64,000 bases of DNA from Paratrimastix pyriformis (Eukaryota > Preaxostyla > Paratrimastigidae), in assembly GCA_027972325.1 (NCBI GenBank), contig JAPMOS010000023.1, positions 444,001 through 508,000 of the forward strand. The letters are read 5' to 3'. The notes beneath the pieces are model-generated. The model searched no databases, was not told where the DNA came from, and saw only the letters and a list, made by a program, of their open reading frames with translations. Positions 45,467 to 57,400 of the stretch are shown in pieces. Made by a program: the position numbers and the translations under genes. Position 1 is the stretch's first letter. Each line of letters starts with the position of its first letter.

Positions 45467-46578
45467 TCAGAAGGTCTGGAGCTTCTCGGCCAGGGCGAGC
45501 TGGGCCTTGGCCAGGTTGGCCAGGTAGACGGTCATCAGCAGCTCCTGCACCTTGGTGTCGAAGGACTTCTCGAAGGCCGCAACGTCGATGGTGGGCACGC
45601 TGTTCAGGGCGTGCATCAGCAGGTGCCCGATCTTATCGTCGGCTGGCTGGCTTCCATCCTGTGGCGGCGCGTCCGCACAAGATCGAGTCAGGAGGTGTGA
45701 ATGGGGAGAAGAAGGAGAAGAAGGAGAAGAAGGAGAAGAAGAGGCTGGGACAGGCAGTCGCAGGGGAGACAGCGGACCAGGACGTGGGCGACGTACTCCT
45801 GGCAGACGTCGATCATGTTGACCATCTTGCGCAGGGCAACCTGGAACACGATCGGGGCGCGAGTGAGCGCCCTGCATGCGGGTGGGGCTGGACAGACCTC
45901 GAAGGCCTCCAGGTTGGAGGGCTGGGCGGGGCTGGGGGCCTGCCCGTCGTGGGGCAGCGTCTGCACCAGGGCGTTCACTAAAGAGGGCGTGGTGAGCATC
46001 CACCGCCAATCGGACAACTGACCGGCTCGCCTTTCCTCGGCGTTGGCGTGGATGTGGCAGGGAATCTCGGTGATGACAACCTTCTTCTCCTCGGAGGTCT
46101 TGTCGAGACCAAGAATGTAAGCCTTAATACTCATGTTGCCCCCGGTCAGATTGGTGTCGACATTCAAATAAACAGGCTGCCTCGCGCTGCCAGCATAGAA
46201 ATCGTTGACCATGGAAGCAAGTTCAAGGGGGAAGATGGCTCCGGTCGAATACCTTTACGTATCGCAAGGTGGGTATTGGGGTGTGGAGGTGCGTGAAGGG
46301 CGAATCTCGCTGAGCACAGACCAGCCAACAACAACCTCTTTGGAGGAAACTTGGTGGCTCAAGGCGACCATTTCCTTGTGGAATTCGGTATCAAGGGCAA
46401 TCATCGACTCGGCCTCACGGTGGGACACGGGGAAGCTGTTCTGAACCTCGACCACACCCTCACGATCAGCACCCAAGAGAGTACCGATCACGCGATCGGG
46501 GGAGCCAGGAGCCTTTCGAATAACAGAGTCAACAATGTTGAACAGGACGGTGGGATGCACATTTACGCAGCTCTGCAT
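45467..46578 (-). CDS. EIF3F: Translation initiation factor eIF3 subunit f
   Basis: MPN-domain subunit of the eIF3 complex. Starts MQSCVNVHPTVLFNIVDSV, then RVIGTLLGADREGVVEVQNSF, the VVVGW exon joined across an intron to YSTGAIFPLE, PVYLNVDTNLTGGNMSIKAY, and a C-terminal helical part (KIGHLLMHALNSVPTID, LLMTVYLANLAKAQLALAEKLQTF). Length and order match eIF3f and separate it from the CSN6 and Rpn8 paralogues. The JAMM zinc ligands are not present in full, as is usual for eIF3f, so it is structural. An upstream TTG-initiated extension is possible but the ATG at 46578 fits the family start. Confidence 0.93.
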
Positions 46579-46755
46579 GCTGATCGAGCAAGAAACCTCG
46601 GGCAACGAACCAGGGCAACAGCCACTCGTAAGCTAGAAGAGAAGCGCGCTTCTTTCTGCCGCAACGCACAAACGGCACAGTGAGTCTCAAAAGAAACTCA
46701 TTTCCCTTAAAATTTTCGGTGAGTGCCTGCGAACCAGAGAAGGAGAGATTTCAGC

Positions 46756-49105
46756 TCAGAGAATTTTCTTGGTGTAGGGCTGTCGGCACACAGGACAGAG
46801 GGGGCTCAAGCCAACCTTGCCAAATTGCTCGAAGCCCTCCAGACATACGCGGTGAAAGACGTGTGCACATGTCAGCACGACCACGGCACGCATCTCCGTC
46901 GTAGCCTTGCCGCCTTGGCCTGGCTTGGCTGGGGGCACTGCGGGCTTTCGGGATGGTGTTGTGCCCTGGATCGGTTTCCCCCGGGCCCGGCCGAATATCG
47001 CCGCGCGAGTGGCGGTGGCTCCGGAATGGGCATCGGCTGTGGAGGAAGGAGCCGGCACGGATGGCCGCCCTGCGATGACCATGGCCCGTCCGCGGCCGGT
47101 GGCCCGCCCTCGTCCTGTGGCCGTCGCGGTGGAATGGGCGACCGGATGTGTGTCGGTGCTCTGCGGACAGGGGCCGCTTGCCTCGGCCTCGTCGGACTCG
47201 GGCTGGAGCGGCGTCCGGGCCGCCACCACCATGACCAGGGCCTGCAGGCAGATCGGGCAGTCGGTCGGGTTCCGCTCGATGGCCTGAGCCCCAAAGCGGT
47301 GTCCATGCGGGTCCACCGAGAGAGAACGGCGAGAAAAATGAAAGAGCGGAAGGGCGGAGCCACAAAATGGAGGCACGGGATGAGGCGGCACAGGCGGACC
47401 GTTGCGATGACCACGTCCCATTCGACCCGCAGTGGTTCCCTGCGCCCGACGGGAAGGCGACATGGCCGGTCGGTGGTCGGTGGTCGGTGGTCGGTGGTCG
47501 GTGGTCGGTGGTCGGTGGTCGGTGGTCGGTGGTCGGGGTTGGGAACGAGCGGGCAGGAGGAGGGGGGTGAGCATCCACAGGCGCCTTCACGAGGCGACCG
47601 GGATAGGGCGGGGACGGGGGTGGGGTGGGGTGGGCGGGACGACCTGAGGATGCGCCTTGCCTGCTCGAGGGAGGCGTCCATGCCCGCCAGGAAGGCCGCC
47701 ACCTGGGCCTCCTCCTGGTCCACCTGCGCCTCGACGTGCCGCGCCAGGAGCGACAGCTGGACGCCAGGCGCCCACACACCCATGCACATAGGCGACCATG
47801 CACACACGCACCCATGCACACACGCACCCATGCACACACGCACCCAGGCACACACGCACACGAGTGAAGAGACAGGCTCGCCGAGACCCGCGCGGGCCCA
47901 AAAAGTGGTCGCGCCAGGGCCGGGATGGGCAGCGGACAGGGCGGCAGAATGCCTGTGGGTGGCTGATGGGACCTTGTTGGCGACGAGGGCCCTCCTGCGG
48001 GCGGCGTTCCGGGGCCTCACCCGGCAGACCCGCCGCACGGCGTACCCCCGCCAGAGCGCCTGGATACTGAGGCCGCGGCCCAAACGCCCCAATCGTCCAC
48101 CCCCACCGCCAGCCACCGCCCCCGGGCGATGATGACGAGGTGGCCGGGGAAGCTCCAAGCGGGCTGGCGGGCAGTGAGGCGGCTGGTCGGCGAACCTGCG
48201 CGCTGCGGCCTGGCGAAGTTCCTGGGCGGCATCGCTGATTGGGCGCCGCTGGTACTGGTGCTGTCGGCAGAGGGGACACGCGGGCCCCGAGCCGCCCTCG
48301 CCCGCGACGAGCTCCTCGGGGGTCGGCTCGCGCCCGCAGACGAACCGCTCGAAGCTCTCGATGCATGCCTGCACCACCGGGGCCAACCCGCCAGCCAAGG
48401 AATGCAAACCTGTGAGGCACCGCGCGGGGCCGGGTGCGGGGCCGGGTGCGGGGCCGGGTGCGGGGCCGGGTGCGGGGCCGGGTGCGGGGCCGGGTGCGGG
48501 GCCGGGTGCGGGGCCGGGTGCGGGGCCTGGTGCGGGGCCGAGTGCGGACCCTGTGGAAGACGTGCGAGCAGGACAGCATCACCTGCTCGTCCCGGGCCCC
48601 GAAGGGCTCCCTGCAGATGGGGCATGGGAACCGGCTGTCCTGCCGGGCCCGGGACCGCTGGTGCACCCTACCGCACGGAGGCACGTCAAGTCAAGAGGGG
48701 CGGCGGGCGGGTGCGGGCGGGACGGACTCTTCCCACTGGGCGTCGGTCAGGTAGGCCGGCGGGGCCGGGATCAGACCCAACCGCTGGGCCAGAGTCATGG
48801 GCGGGGCCGTGGTGGTGTGAATTAGTGGGGCGGGTGTGAGAATCGGTTTGGGCGAAGGGGCGCCGAGGAGACTCGGAGGGGAGAAGCTCCGCGATTCGGC
48901 CGCGAATTTGCGGATGAGATGATCCTGCATGGCGATGGCAACGAGAGCAGTGTTGGGTTTCTTGCCCGCTTGTGCCTTCGTTGGGGCCCGCATCCTTCCC
49001 GCAAAGTCCAGAACCCCTTGGCTTCCTGTCAAGCGGGCAACCCCTGGGGTGTCACAGGACATGCCGCAGGCATCCCCTCTTCTTCCAGTTCTCATTCCTC
49101 CCATT
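46756..49105 (-). CDS. RNF32: RNF32-like double-RING protein with IQ motif
   Basis: Putative E3 ubiquitin ligase. In order: VAIAMQDHLIRKF, the family hallmark MTLAQRLGLIPAPPAYLTDAQWEESV, a first RING-H2 (FPCPICREPFG, VMLSCSHVFHR, ACIESFERF, CPLCRQHQYQRR), an IQ motif (LSIQALWRGYAVRRV), a helical region (ARHVEAQVDQEEAQVAAFLAG) and a second RING-H2 (TDCPICLQALVMV, VVLTCAHVFHRVCLEGFEQF, CPVCRQPYTKKIL). This is exactly the human RNF32 layout. A long Thr/Arg/Ala-rich insert splits the second RING between its first Cys pair and the HVFH part. RNF32 is linked to testis and cilia-bearing lineages in animals, hence the flagellate inference. The start could be the ATG at 48993 instead of 49105. Confidence 0.9.
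47461..48545 (-). repeat. Tandem arrays in RNF32 introns
   Basis: A 7-bp GGTCGGT array (about 47465-47535), a CATGCACACACGCACC array (about 47790-47860) and a 12-bp GCGGGGCCGGGT array (about 48424-48540, about ten units) each lie in a separate intron. Confidence 0.8.
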
Positions 49106-49201
49106 TGCTCACCGGGGGGTAATCTAAGAGAGCCAGATTGGTTTTCGGAAGTAATATCGTTTTTTCTCAAGAAGATAGTCAGCTGGAATGTCGGGAAAAG
49201 G

Positions 49202-51581
49202 TCAACTTTCGCTCTCGAATGGCCATCGATGCAGTCTGATGATGTGACCCACAGCGACTGCCAGTAGCCCAGGGAGTGTCCGCACGGCCGCGAAGGTATT
49301 GCGGGATGGGGCCCCGTCGATGGGCCGCTCGGGCAGGGCCACCATCCGGATGGTCAGGGCGCGGGCCCCCGCCCCCGCTGGCACGGGCACCACCACCAGA
49401 GGCATCGTCACGTCCGCCGAGGCCGGGCCTCCTCGCTGCCGGCCGGCCAGGTGGCAGCCGCGGGGCTCGTCGAGGAAGCGCACCACGAAGCGCCAGTGGT
49501 GGGCCCGGCCCCGCATGCTGACCGCCAGGCACTCGTCCCCGCTTATGTGCAGCCCCACCAGCCAGTCCCCCGCGGCCCCGCCTGTGGGGAGCAGACCCAC
49601 AAAGATCCGCTCTATCCCCCCCGCCGCATCGTCGGCAGAAAGAGGGGAGCAGGGGCGATCCGTGAAGGGAGCCCAGCCGCCCAAGGGGCAGAAAAGCGAA
49701 GGGCAGGAGCAGGAGTGCCTCGCCGCCAAGGGGCAGTCGGACCGGGGGGTTCGCCCGCCGCCCATGCGAGCAGGTTGTAGACCCGCGTGGGCCCGTCGGT
49801 GCAGGCCGCCAACAGCAGCGACGCCCCGGCCTCTCTCTCCGCGGCGGCCCCGTCCGGCTCCGAATGGCCGCTGGGGGGCCACCGGGCATCGGGGGCATCG
49901 GAGGCGTCGTCGAGGGCGATGGTCCGGCCGATGGCGGGCAGATCGAGCCCCCAGGTGGCCAGGGCGGCCAGGGTGCCCCCGTGCGGGAGCAGCGGTCCCA
50001 CGAAGGCCTCTGCGGCCCGGTCGAAGAGGCCCAGGGTGCCATCCTCGGTCCCCACCACCACGTGACGGCCCAGCCAGAGCAGCCCCTGGGCCGGGTGGGT
50101 GGGCCCCAGCACATGAGCTCCGACCGGACGGGGCCGGGGCTCCCCCATGGCGCTGAGCAGGTCCCACAGGACCAGCTCACCCCCCCGGGTGGCCACCAGC
50201 AATGCGGGCCGCCCCGCCCGCCCCCTGTCCGGGCCGGCCTGGCGCTGGTGATCGGTGGTCCCCGGTTGCGGGCCAGGCGGCAGGCCGGACCACCCGGCCG
50301 GGGCCAGGGACGCGCACAGGACCGCAGTTCGATGGGCCAGCGTCCCCACTAACTGCACTGGCGTCGCCCCCTCGGGGGCCTCGGGGGCGGGGGCGGGGGC
50401 GCCCGCTGGCTGCCGATCGGGGATGGCCCAGAGCTGGATCGAGCTGCACGACGTGCGCCCCATCGCCAGTAACCCGGCCACCGCGACTCCGCACCGTGCA
50501 TCCAGGGCCGCGAAGAGGGCCGCTCGGGGGCCCGCGGCGCCGCCCGTAGGGTCTTGTTGGTCGGTCAACCGAGGCCCCCGGCCCAGCAGCAGGGTCACTG
50601 CGTACTGCGCAGGGCCGCCCCGGAGAGGCGATCAGGCTGGGGAACATCGGTCGGCCACGAGCAGCAGCCTTCCCTCCTCCCCCAACTCTCGAAGCCGGCT
50701 CCCCGCCCTCCCAAGTCACAATGGGCGGACCTGGGCGGGATGCCTCCTCCATGCGGCGACCTCCATCAACCCCGGGCCCCCCAGATCCCCGCCTGGCGAC
50801 AGCTGAGGCGGCCCATCGGGCCAGGAGACTCGGAGCAGTTGCATCGAGCCGTCGTCGCGCCCTGGCGGGGCGATGAGGGCGGGCGATGAGGGCGGGCGAT
50901 GGAGCCGCCACACCGGGCCGCCCCAGGGGACGGACCGATGAGGAGATGGCCGCTGGCGGGGTCGGCCTCGACGGCCGCGATCCCGGCAGTGGCGAGCCCA
51001 CAGCGCAACGGGCACTCGGCCGAACCCGCACCCGCACCCGCACCCGCACCCGCACTCACACTCGCACCCGCACTCGCACTCGCACCCACACCCGCACTCG
51101 CCTCCGGAGATGGCAGCCAGAGGGGCGAGGGGAGGCCCGGGGCGCAGAGCCACCGGCTCTTGAGCTCTTCCGCCCGCCGTAATTCGAAAAAACGTCCCAT
51201 GTAACTGCGTTGTAGCAGATCGGCCCGGTAGCGGTGTGGCCAGGCAGATCGTACGAGGCACCGCCAGAGGGGATGCCCCTGGATGCATCTCCTGGGTGGG
51301 GCGGGCATACGGAGGGAGGGCTTCTGGGAGGAAGGACAGACCTCCATTGCCCGCATACGCCAGAGAGCCGCACCAGATCGGCAGGCTCGAGGTGAGAAAA
51401 AACAGTTTCCCACAGATCATCTTCGAGGGGGCAGGCGCCTCTGACAGATGATGAGCAGGAGACAGTCAAGGTCGCGCAGACGTGAAGGTAAAAGGTGTGG
51501 TATTCTTGAAGGGGGAGAAAAATCGAAGTGTTGTTTGAATCGAAGGACGACACCGACCATCTCCGCGAGAACAAGCTGCAT
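49202..51581 (-). CDS. F-box protein with WD40-like repeats
   Basis: Probable SCF ubiquitin-ligase substrate receptor. The F-box is CPLEDDLWETVFSHLEPADLV plus RLSGVCGQWRS (about 51340-51440), followed by a segment around LQRSYMGRFFELRRAEEL and then beta-propeller-like strands: IQLWAIPDRQ, LVATRGGELVLWDLL, WLGRHVVVGTEDGTLGLFD, LLLAACTDGPTRVYNLL. The C-terminal part (RIFVGLLPTGG, CLAVSMRGRAHHWRFVVRF, HIIRLHRWPFESES) is also beta-rich. The start is inferred: ATG 51581 joins the F-box exon only if the acceptor is the second AG of CAGAG. It would work with Skp1 and a neddylated cullin, the pathway the NAE1 gene in this window serves, though they are not clustered. Confidence 0.75.
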
Positions 51582-51784
51582 ATCTTTCTTCAGCTCGGTG
51601 ATGTCAAGTCCTGAGGAAGCGTACCTCCTATAACGCCAATGTAAGAGTCGAATTGTCCCTCGCTTCAGGACCTGATAATTCTGCGAAGCGAGACCACGAA
51701 CGATTCGGCCAATTTGAAAGAGTTTTGAAACGAACGGAGTCGAGCAACGCGAGTCTTCTTGAGACCGAGCTGCCCAAGTTGAAA
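51582..51784. promoter_or_regulatory. Divergent upstream region (F-box / HAD phosphatase)
   Basis: About 200 bp of AT-richer DNA between two divergent starts. It stays open on the minus strand as DITELKKD, so part may be 5' exon of the F-box gene. Confidence 0.35.
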
Positions 51785-52648
51785 ATGCCAGCAACCGAGG
51801 CTCCTCCGGCCGCCGATCCGATTCTGACGTACGTTCCTGGGGCAGGTCTTTTGGCAATTTTCAGTTGGTTCGACCGTCGCGATTTTCAACCATAGATAAA
51901 TCTTTCAAAGTGTGTCAACACCCAGAACTCTTGACTCCTGTGAATTCGCCATGCCTTTTGCTCGATATTGATGGGACTTGCTTGAGAATGTTGCCAGGAT
52001 TTTCAGCTGGTTATGATCGCATGATTCCCTCGTTGCCGCCATTGGAAGACCTCCGGCCTCTGGATGTCCGTAGCCTCCTCTCGTTTAATTCACTCTATTG
52101 GCTTCAATAGATTTACCAGCTCGCGAAATCAAACATTATTATCTCCGCCGATTTATTGCAGCTGAAATATTTGGGGCTTCCTGTTCTTGTTTGCACACAA
52201 AACACCGGCCCTGTGGCAATCGCCTTTGCCGAGTATCTTTTGCGGGAAGGTGTTCCTGTCCGGTGTCTCGTTGTTTGGCCTCACTCCACCCAGAAGCGGC
52301 TGGTTGACCTGCCGCTTCCGCCTGCTGAGGACCGGGAGAGCATCTTCATCGTTGATGACATGCCCGCGTGTTGGGCGTTGGAGGACGAAGATCCCACCGG
52401 TCTCGGGTTCTACCTGCCGGCGCACATGTTGGTCCCGACCAACGGGCTGGGCCGCTGCTTCCAGCAGGGTTTGTCGTCCCGCTTGTTTTGCTGGTTTTTG
52501 AGGGCCTCATCTTCTTCTCTTTTCGGGTCATCTTGTGCACGGCGCGTCCCTTGGCGGGATGGGCGTAGTGAATGCCATCTTGGGGCGGAAGGAGACCCCG
52601 CCCCGGTGCGGGTCGAGCAGCTCCCTGATGAGCATCTCCTCCGCCTAG
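51785..52648 (+). CDS. HAD-superfamily (FCP1/SCP-like) phosphatase-like protein
   Basis: Four exons, 51785-51845, 51896-52065, 52111-52468 and 52569-52648, join in frame to give 222 residues. The catalytic HAD motif is PCLLLDIDGTCLRML (DxDGT, as in FCP1/NIF domains, which usually read DLDETL). A Rossmann-like core follows: SNIIISADLLQLKYLGLPVLV, VAIAFAEYLLREGVPV, and the acidic motif ESIFIVDDMPACWAL (the VDD pair is the usual Mg ligand). The N-terminus begins MPATEAPPAADP, and the tail is Ser-rich (GSSSSLMSISSA). A CTD-phosphatase role is possible but the second half diverges from classical FCP1 domains. The motif II Ser/Thr is not clear. Introns are 45-100 nt. Confidence 0.75.
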
Positions 52649-53850
52649 GCGCCTCGGGCCCCGGGCTCCTTTCGGCACCGTCGGTTGTTGGTTGCACCTG
52701 CCCGCATCCACTTGGCGTCCATTCAGTGGGCGCTGCCCATGCGTCCGGTCCCACTCCATGCGCCCGGTCCCACTCCATGCGGCCGGTCCCACTCCATGCG
52801 GCCGGTCCCACTCCACACCAGAGGACCCAGAGGAACCCAGAGGTGGGCCTGTGATCTGCGTCTCCGAGACATCCCAACGCTTCTGGCCTTCTTTTGGCCC
52901 CCGTGTTCGCCGTGCAGGTTGGGGACCTCTAGTGGCGGGTGAGCCCGTCCGCGTTTCTTCTGGGCTCCCATCTCATCTGGGCTCCCATCTGGGGACACTG
53001 TTCCCCTCCCTTGTTGGCCATCGCGTCTTCCTTCGCTCTCCATTCAGCCACCCACTCCCTCGTTGTATCTGATTGCTCTTCTCCCGTGGGAGTGAGACCC
53101 TTCCTCCCTGTTTTTCTCCTGTTCGTTTACAAATTTATTTCCGCCGTCGTCTCGGTGCCCCCGCGCTTGTTGCATGGCTGCGCACGTCGTGTCTCGGTCC
53201 CTGCCTGCCTGTCCCACTCTGCCTGCCTGCAGGCCTCGTCTTTCGGCGGGGTCCTGTCGTGTCGCGGGTGGCCGTTGTTGTGCCGTGCCGGTCACGGTCG
53301 CATTTTTATCGGCCTGACTGTGCCTTGCCCCCGCCCTTTCTCCGTCTCTCTTTCTCTCCTTCTTGGGTCGTCGTTTTCCCTTTGTGTGTCCCTTTCGCCC
53401 ATTTCCGTCGTGGTCCTCGCTCGTCTCGTCTTCCCGCCGTCGGCTGATCCCTGTCGATCCGTCTCTGCCGTGCTGTGCCCCTCTCTCTGTCCGTCTGTGG
53501 TGTCTCTCTCTCGCCGACTGCGGAGCTTTTGGTTTGTTGGGTCTGTTGTCCCCCCTCCTTCCCTCCCTTCCCTCCCCTCCCTCACTCCCTCCTCCATCCC
53601 TCCCTCCATCCTCCCTCCCTCTTGCCGTTTCCATTTTATTGGTCTTCGTTCGCGCTGTCTTCGTTGTCGCTCCTCTGTTGGTGTACCATACCGCATACCG
53701 CCCGCCCGTCTGTTCGGCCCTTGGGCCGTCCGTCGTCGCTCCAATAACAGGCGCCTCCTCTCTCGGCTCGGGCCGCGCCAGGCAAGGGCGGGGGGAGTCC
53801 GATCGGGCCTGGGAGGGAGCGTGAGGGTGCTGCCTCCCTCGGGGGCCCGC
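52649..53850. other. Convergent intergenic region with an 18-bp tandem repeat and pyrimidine-rich tract
   Basis: At 52735-52812 four copies of an 18-bp unit (GCGGCCGGTCCCACTCCAT) occur in tandem. From about 53080 to 53640 the + strand is C/T-rich. No coding exon is convincing. Confidence 0.6.
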
Positions 53851-54374
53851 TCACTGGGCGAGGGACGGGAAGAAGGTGCCCGCGGATGGTTGTGTGCCGG
53901 TGCACCCGTGCGGCGTGGGCGGCTTCTTCGGCCGGACCGATCGGTGATGTGATGGCGATCGGTGATGTGATGGGTCGGGTCGCGAGGCTGTCTCGAGCCC
54001 GTGCCAAACCGAAGGAGGTGAGGTCTGAGCGGGGCGCCTCACCTGGGATGATGTGTGGGTGCGTGTGGGTGTGTGTTAGTATGTGGGTGTGTGTGGGCTG
54101 GCGAGGGCCAGGCCGAGAGGCCGGCACTCTTTCGGCTGGGGACGGGGGGGCCTGCGGCACCGACCGGGAGTGGCGAGGGCGGCCCCGCCTGGGCCTTGGC
54201 GGCGATCGGTTGGCGGCTGCCCCCGCCCTTCCGCGGCCACGGCCCCCACGCGCAGCCCCACGGCCACCGCCACGGCCACCACGCGCCCGGCCCCGGCCCC
54301 GCGTGCTCCTCAGGGTGGGGCCGCCCGCAGCCCCCGTGTCGGCATCGTCATCTCCATCGCCCTTGTCCTCGTCC

Positions 54375-54413
<39 letters not shown>

Positions 54414-57400
54414 TCCTCCTCATCGTTGTCGGCATGATCATCATCGTCCTCGTCCTCGTCCTCGCCTTCCTCGTCTTCAGCATCATCCTCGCTGCTGCTG
54501 GTGGTGGTGGGGCTGCTGGGGCTTGCCGAGCCGCGGGCCCGTTTGGGGTTGGGGCGACCCTCCTCCGCACGGGCGGCCCGTGGGCCCAGCGCCCGAGGAC
54601 CCGCGGCTCTTCGGGGGCCACCCGAGGCGGCCGTGACGTGGGAGGCCAGGGCGGGCGGCGTGGCGTCATCGGACGGGGCCGTGGCCGTGGCCGTGGCCGC
54701 GGGGCCGAGACTGCTCTGCTCGCCCGGGCCCGGGTCACCGCCGTCGGTGCGGCTGAAGAGGACGTGGCGGCCCCAGTCGAGGCGCTGCTCGAAGGCGGCC
54801 GCGAAGAGCTGCCCACCAGAGGGACCCACCCCGGGAGGCAGGTGGGGTGATGAGGATGAGGGCCATGGGCATCCATCCGAAGGCAGTGGCAGCGCATCGA
54901 CTCGCCAGGTGGGGCAGGTGGGGGGTCGGTGATGTCTGGGGGGGGTCGGTGATGTCATGTCTGGGTCTGTCTGTGCCGGCCCGAGGGCAGGCGGGGGGCG
55001 CGGACCCACTCGTTGGAGTAGATGCGGCCCACGAGGCCCTGGGCCAGGATGCGCCTGCAGAGGGCCCCGTCCTCGGGGCACCCGATGACCACCAGCCCCC
55101 CCGCCCCCCGGCCCCGCGGGTCCGCCATCCACCACCGACGGTCGGGCCGGGCCGGCCGGGGCGGGCAGGGGCCGGTTGGGCGGCTTGGCCAGGACGGTGC
55201 CGCCCGCGCAGGCGACGATGACGGAGAGCTTCCAGGGCCGGGGCGGCACGGCGGGGGTCAGGTAGACCGAGTAGCCCCCCAGCAGGGGCCCCAGCCGGGC
55301 CCGGCGCAGGGACCGGGCCAGAACAAAGCCGTGCTGCCGCTCCCCGGTGGGGTCCCTCAGCCCGTGGGCACGCTCGGCCTCCCGGGCCCCCGCTGCGCCC
55401 CCAGACACCCCCAGACACCCCCAGACACCCCCAGACACCCCCAGACACCCCCAGACACCCCCAGACACCCCCAGACACCCCCAGACACCCCCAGACACCC
55501 CCAGACACCCCCAGACACCCCCAGACACCCCCAGACACCCCCAGACACCCCCAGACACCCCCAGACACCCCCAGACACCCCCAGGCCCCCAAGCAGAGCC
55601 AACATGAGCGCAGGCGGCGGCAGCAGGTGCCGATCGGAGGCGGCGGAGGTGCGAGGGGCAGGGCGGTGGCGGGTGGGGCCGTGGGGGTGCCGGCCGTGGG
55701 GCCGTGGGGATGCCATGGGGCCGTGGGGCCGTGGGGATGCCATGGGGCCGTGGGGATGCCGTGGGGCCGTGGGGATGCCATGGGGCCGTGGGGATGCCGG
55801 CCGTGGGGCCGTGGGGATGCCGTGGGGCCGTGGGGATGCCATGGGGCCGTGGGGCCGGGGGCAGACCGGTGGGGGGCTGCCTCTGGTGGGCCCGGGGCCT
55901 GAGGGTGGCCGCCCAGCGCTCGTGGAGGACGGGGCAGCCGCGGCAGAGGGCCGCCAGGAAGTTGATCGTCCGCCGGACCTTGTCCGTCACCAGGTGGGTG
56001 CACAGGCCGGGGTGCTTCACCAGCAGCGCCACCGCCGGGCCCCGGGGCCGCTCCAGCCAGCCCGGCTGGGGGATGCCCGTGTACAGCAGGGCAGGCCGCT
56101 CGGGGCGGGCCTCGTGGGGCGTCTCGGCGGGCGCTGAGGGGCGGGGGTGAGGAGGGCGTGGGCGTGGGCGTGGGCGTGGGCGTGGGCATCGGCCGAGGAC
56201 TGAGGCCGTGTGCCGGTGGGCCAGGGGATGACGGCCAGGGCGGCCAAGGATGGCCCGGGCGGGGCAAGGCAAGGCAGGGCGGAGCAGGGGACCGTTGGGG
56301 AGCTCGTCGTCCTTCGGGGGCGGCGGGGCCCCGGCGGCCCGTGCGGCGGCCTGGCGGCGCTCCTCCTCGCGGACCAGCGGCCCGAGATCCCACAAAAACC
56401 GCAGGGGCGGCAGCTCGGCCTCGCCGCCCTCGCCCTCGTCCTCGCCCTCGCCCTCCCCCTCGCCCTCCTCCCCTTTGGCCTCGGCCTCTGCGGCATGGGC
56501 GGTGGGCTCTTCGTCGGCCTCCCGGTGTGCCTCATCCTCATCCTCATCCTCATCCTCCTCATCCTCATCCTCATCCTCATCCTCATCCTCCTCATCCTCA
56601 TGGGCCGCCTCCGCCGCCCCCGCAGCCGCACCGTCATGCGACCCCTCCCCAGCTGGATGCAGCGGCTGGTCCTCGGGGCCCTCGGGCCCGCTCGGGCTGC
56701 CCGCCTGGGTGGACGCGTCCGAGTCCACGGCCGCCTCGGGGGGCGCCTCCTCATGGGCGGCGGGTGGGGTCTCGTGTGCAGGGGGTGGCGCCTCGGCGTC
56801 TTGGGCTCCCTCGGCCCGAGGGTGCTTGCGTCCACGTCCCAGGGCCCGCGGGCGGGAGGTGCCGCTGGGGGCGGCGGTGCTGCCCGGGGGTGGGGCACCT
56901 GCTGGCGGAGGGCCCTCGGCGGGCGGCGGCACCGAGGCCGATGGGCGGTCCTCGAGCCGAACCACCCGGGCCTCGGCCTCCGCGTCCAGCTGGGCCTCAG
57001 CCACGGGGGCATCCTCCTCCGGCTCGGCCTGGGCCTCCTCCTCGGCCGCCACTCGCCCCCGGCCCCGCCCTCGGCCCCGGCCCCGGCCCCGCCGTGATGC
57101 CGCACGGGCCAGCGACGGACCCTCGGCTGCACAGCCACCGCCGCCACGGCCAAGGAGGCGAGGAGGAAAGGAGGGGGAATGAGGGGAAGGGCCATCCGAG
57201 GGGGCCGGGGCCGGATGGGCACACACAGACGGGGCGCATTCGAGGCGGGCGACGAGTGGCGGCCGCGCTTCCTGGGCCCACCGCGGGCCGCCCCCGGCTC
57301 GGGCTTCTCCACGGGACCCCCGTCCAGGCCCGCAGGCACCGCGTGGGGTGCAGGCTTGGCCTCCTCACCCACGGCCCCCTCACCCTCCGCTGGCTGTGGC

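Noticed and set aside
45467-46578. COP9 signalosome subunit or active JAMM deubiquitinase
   Set aside because: Overall sequence and the C-terminal helices match eIF3f, and the full set of JAMM zinc ligands is not seen.
55401-55580. Array of identical 10-bp units that could be mistaken for CRISPR or satellite
   Set aside because: There are no spacers, it lies inside a frame-verified intron between two BRCT exons, and no cas-like gene is present.
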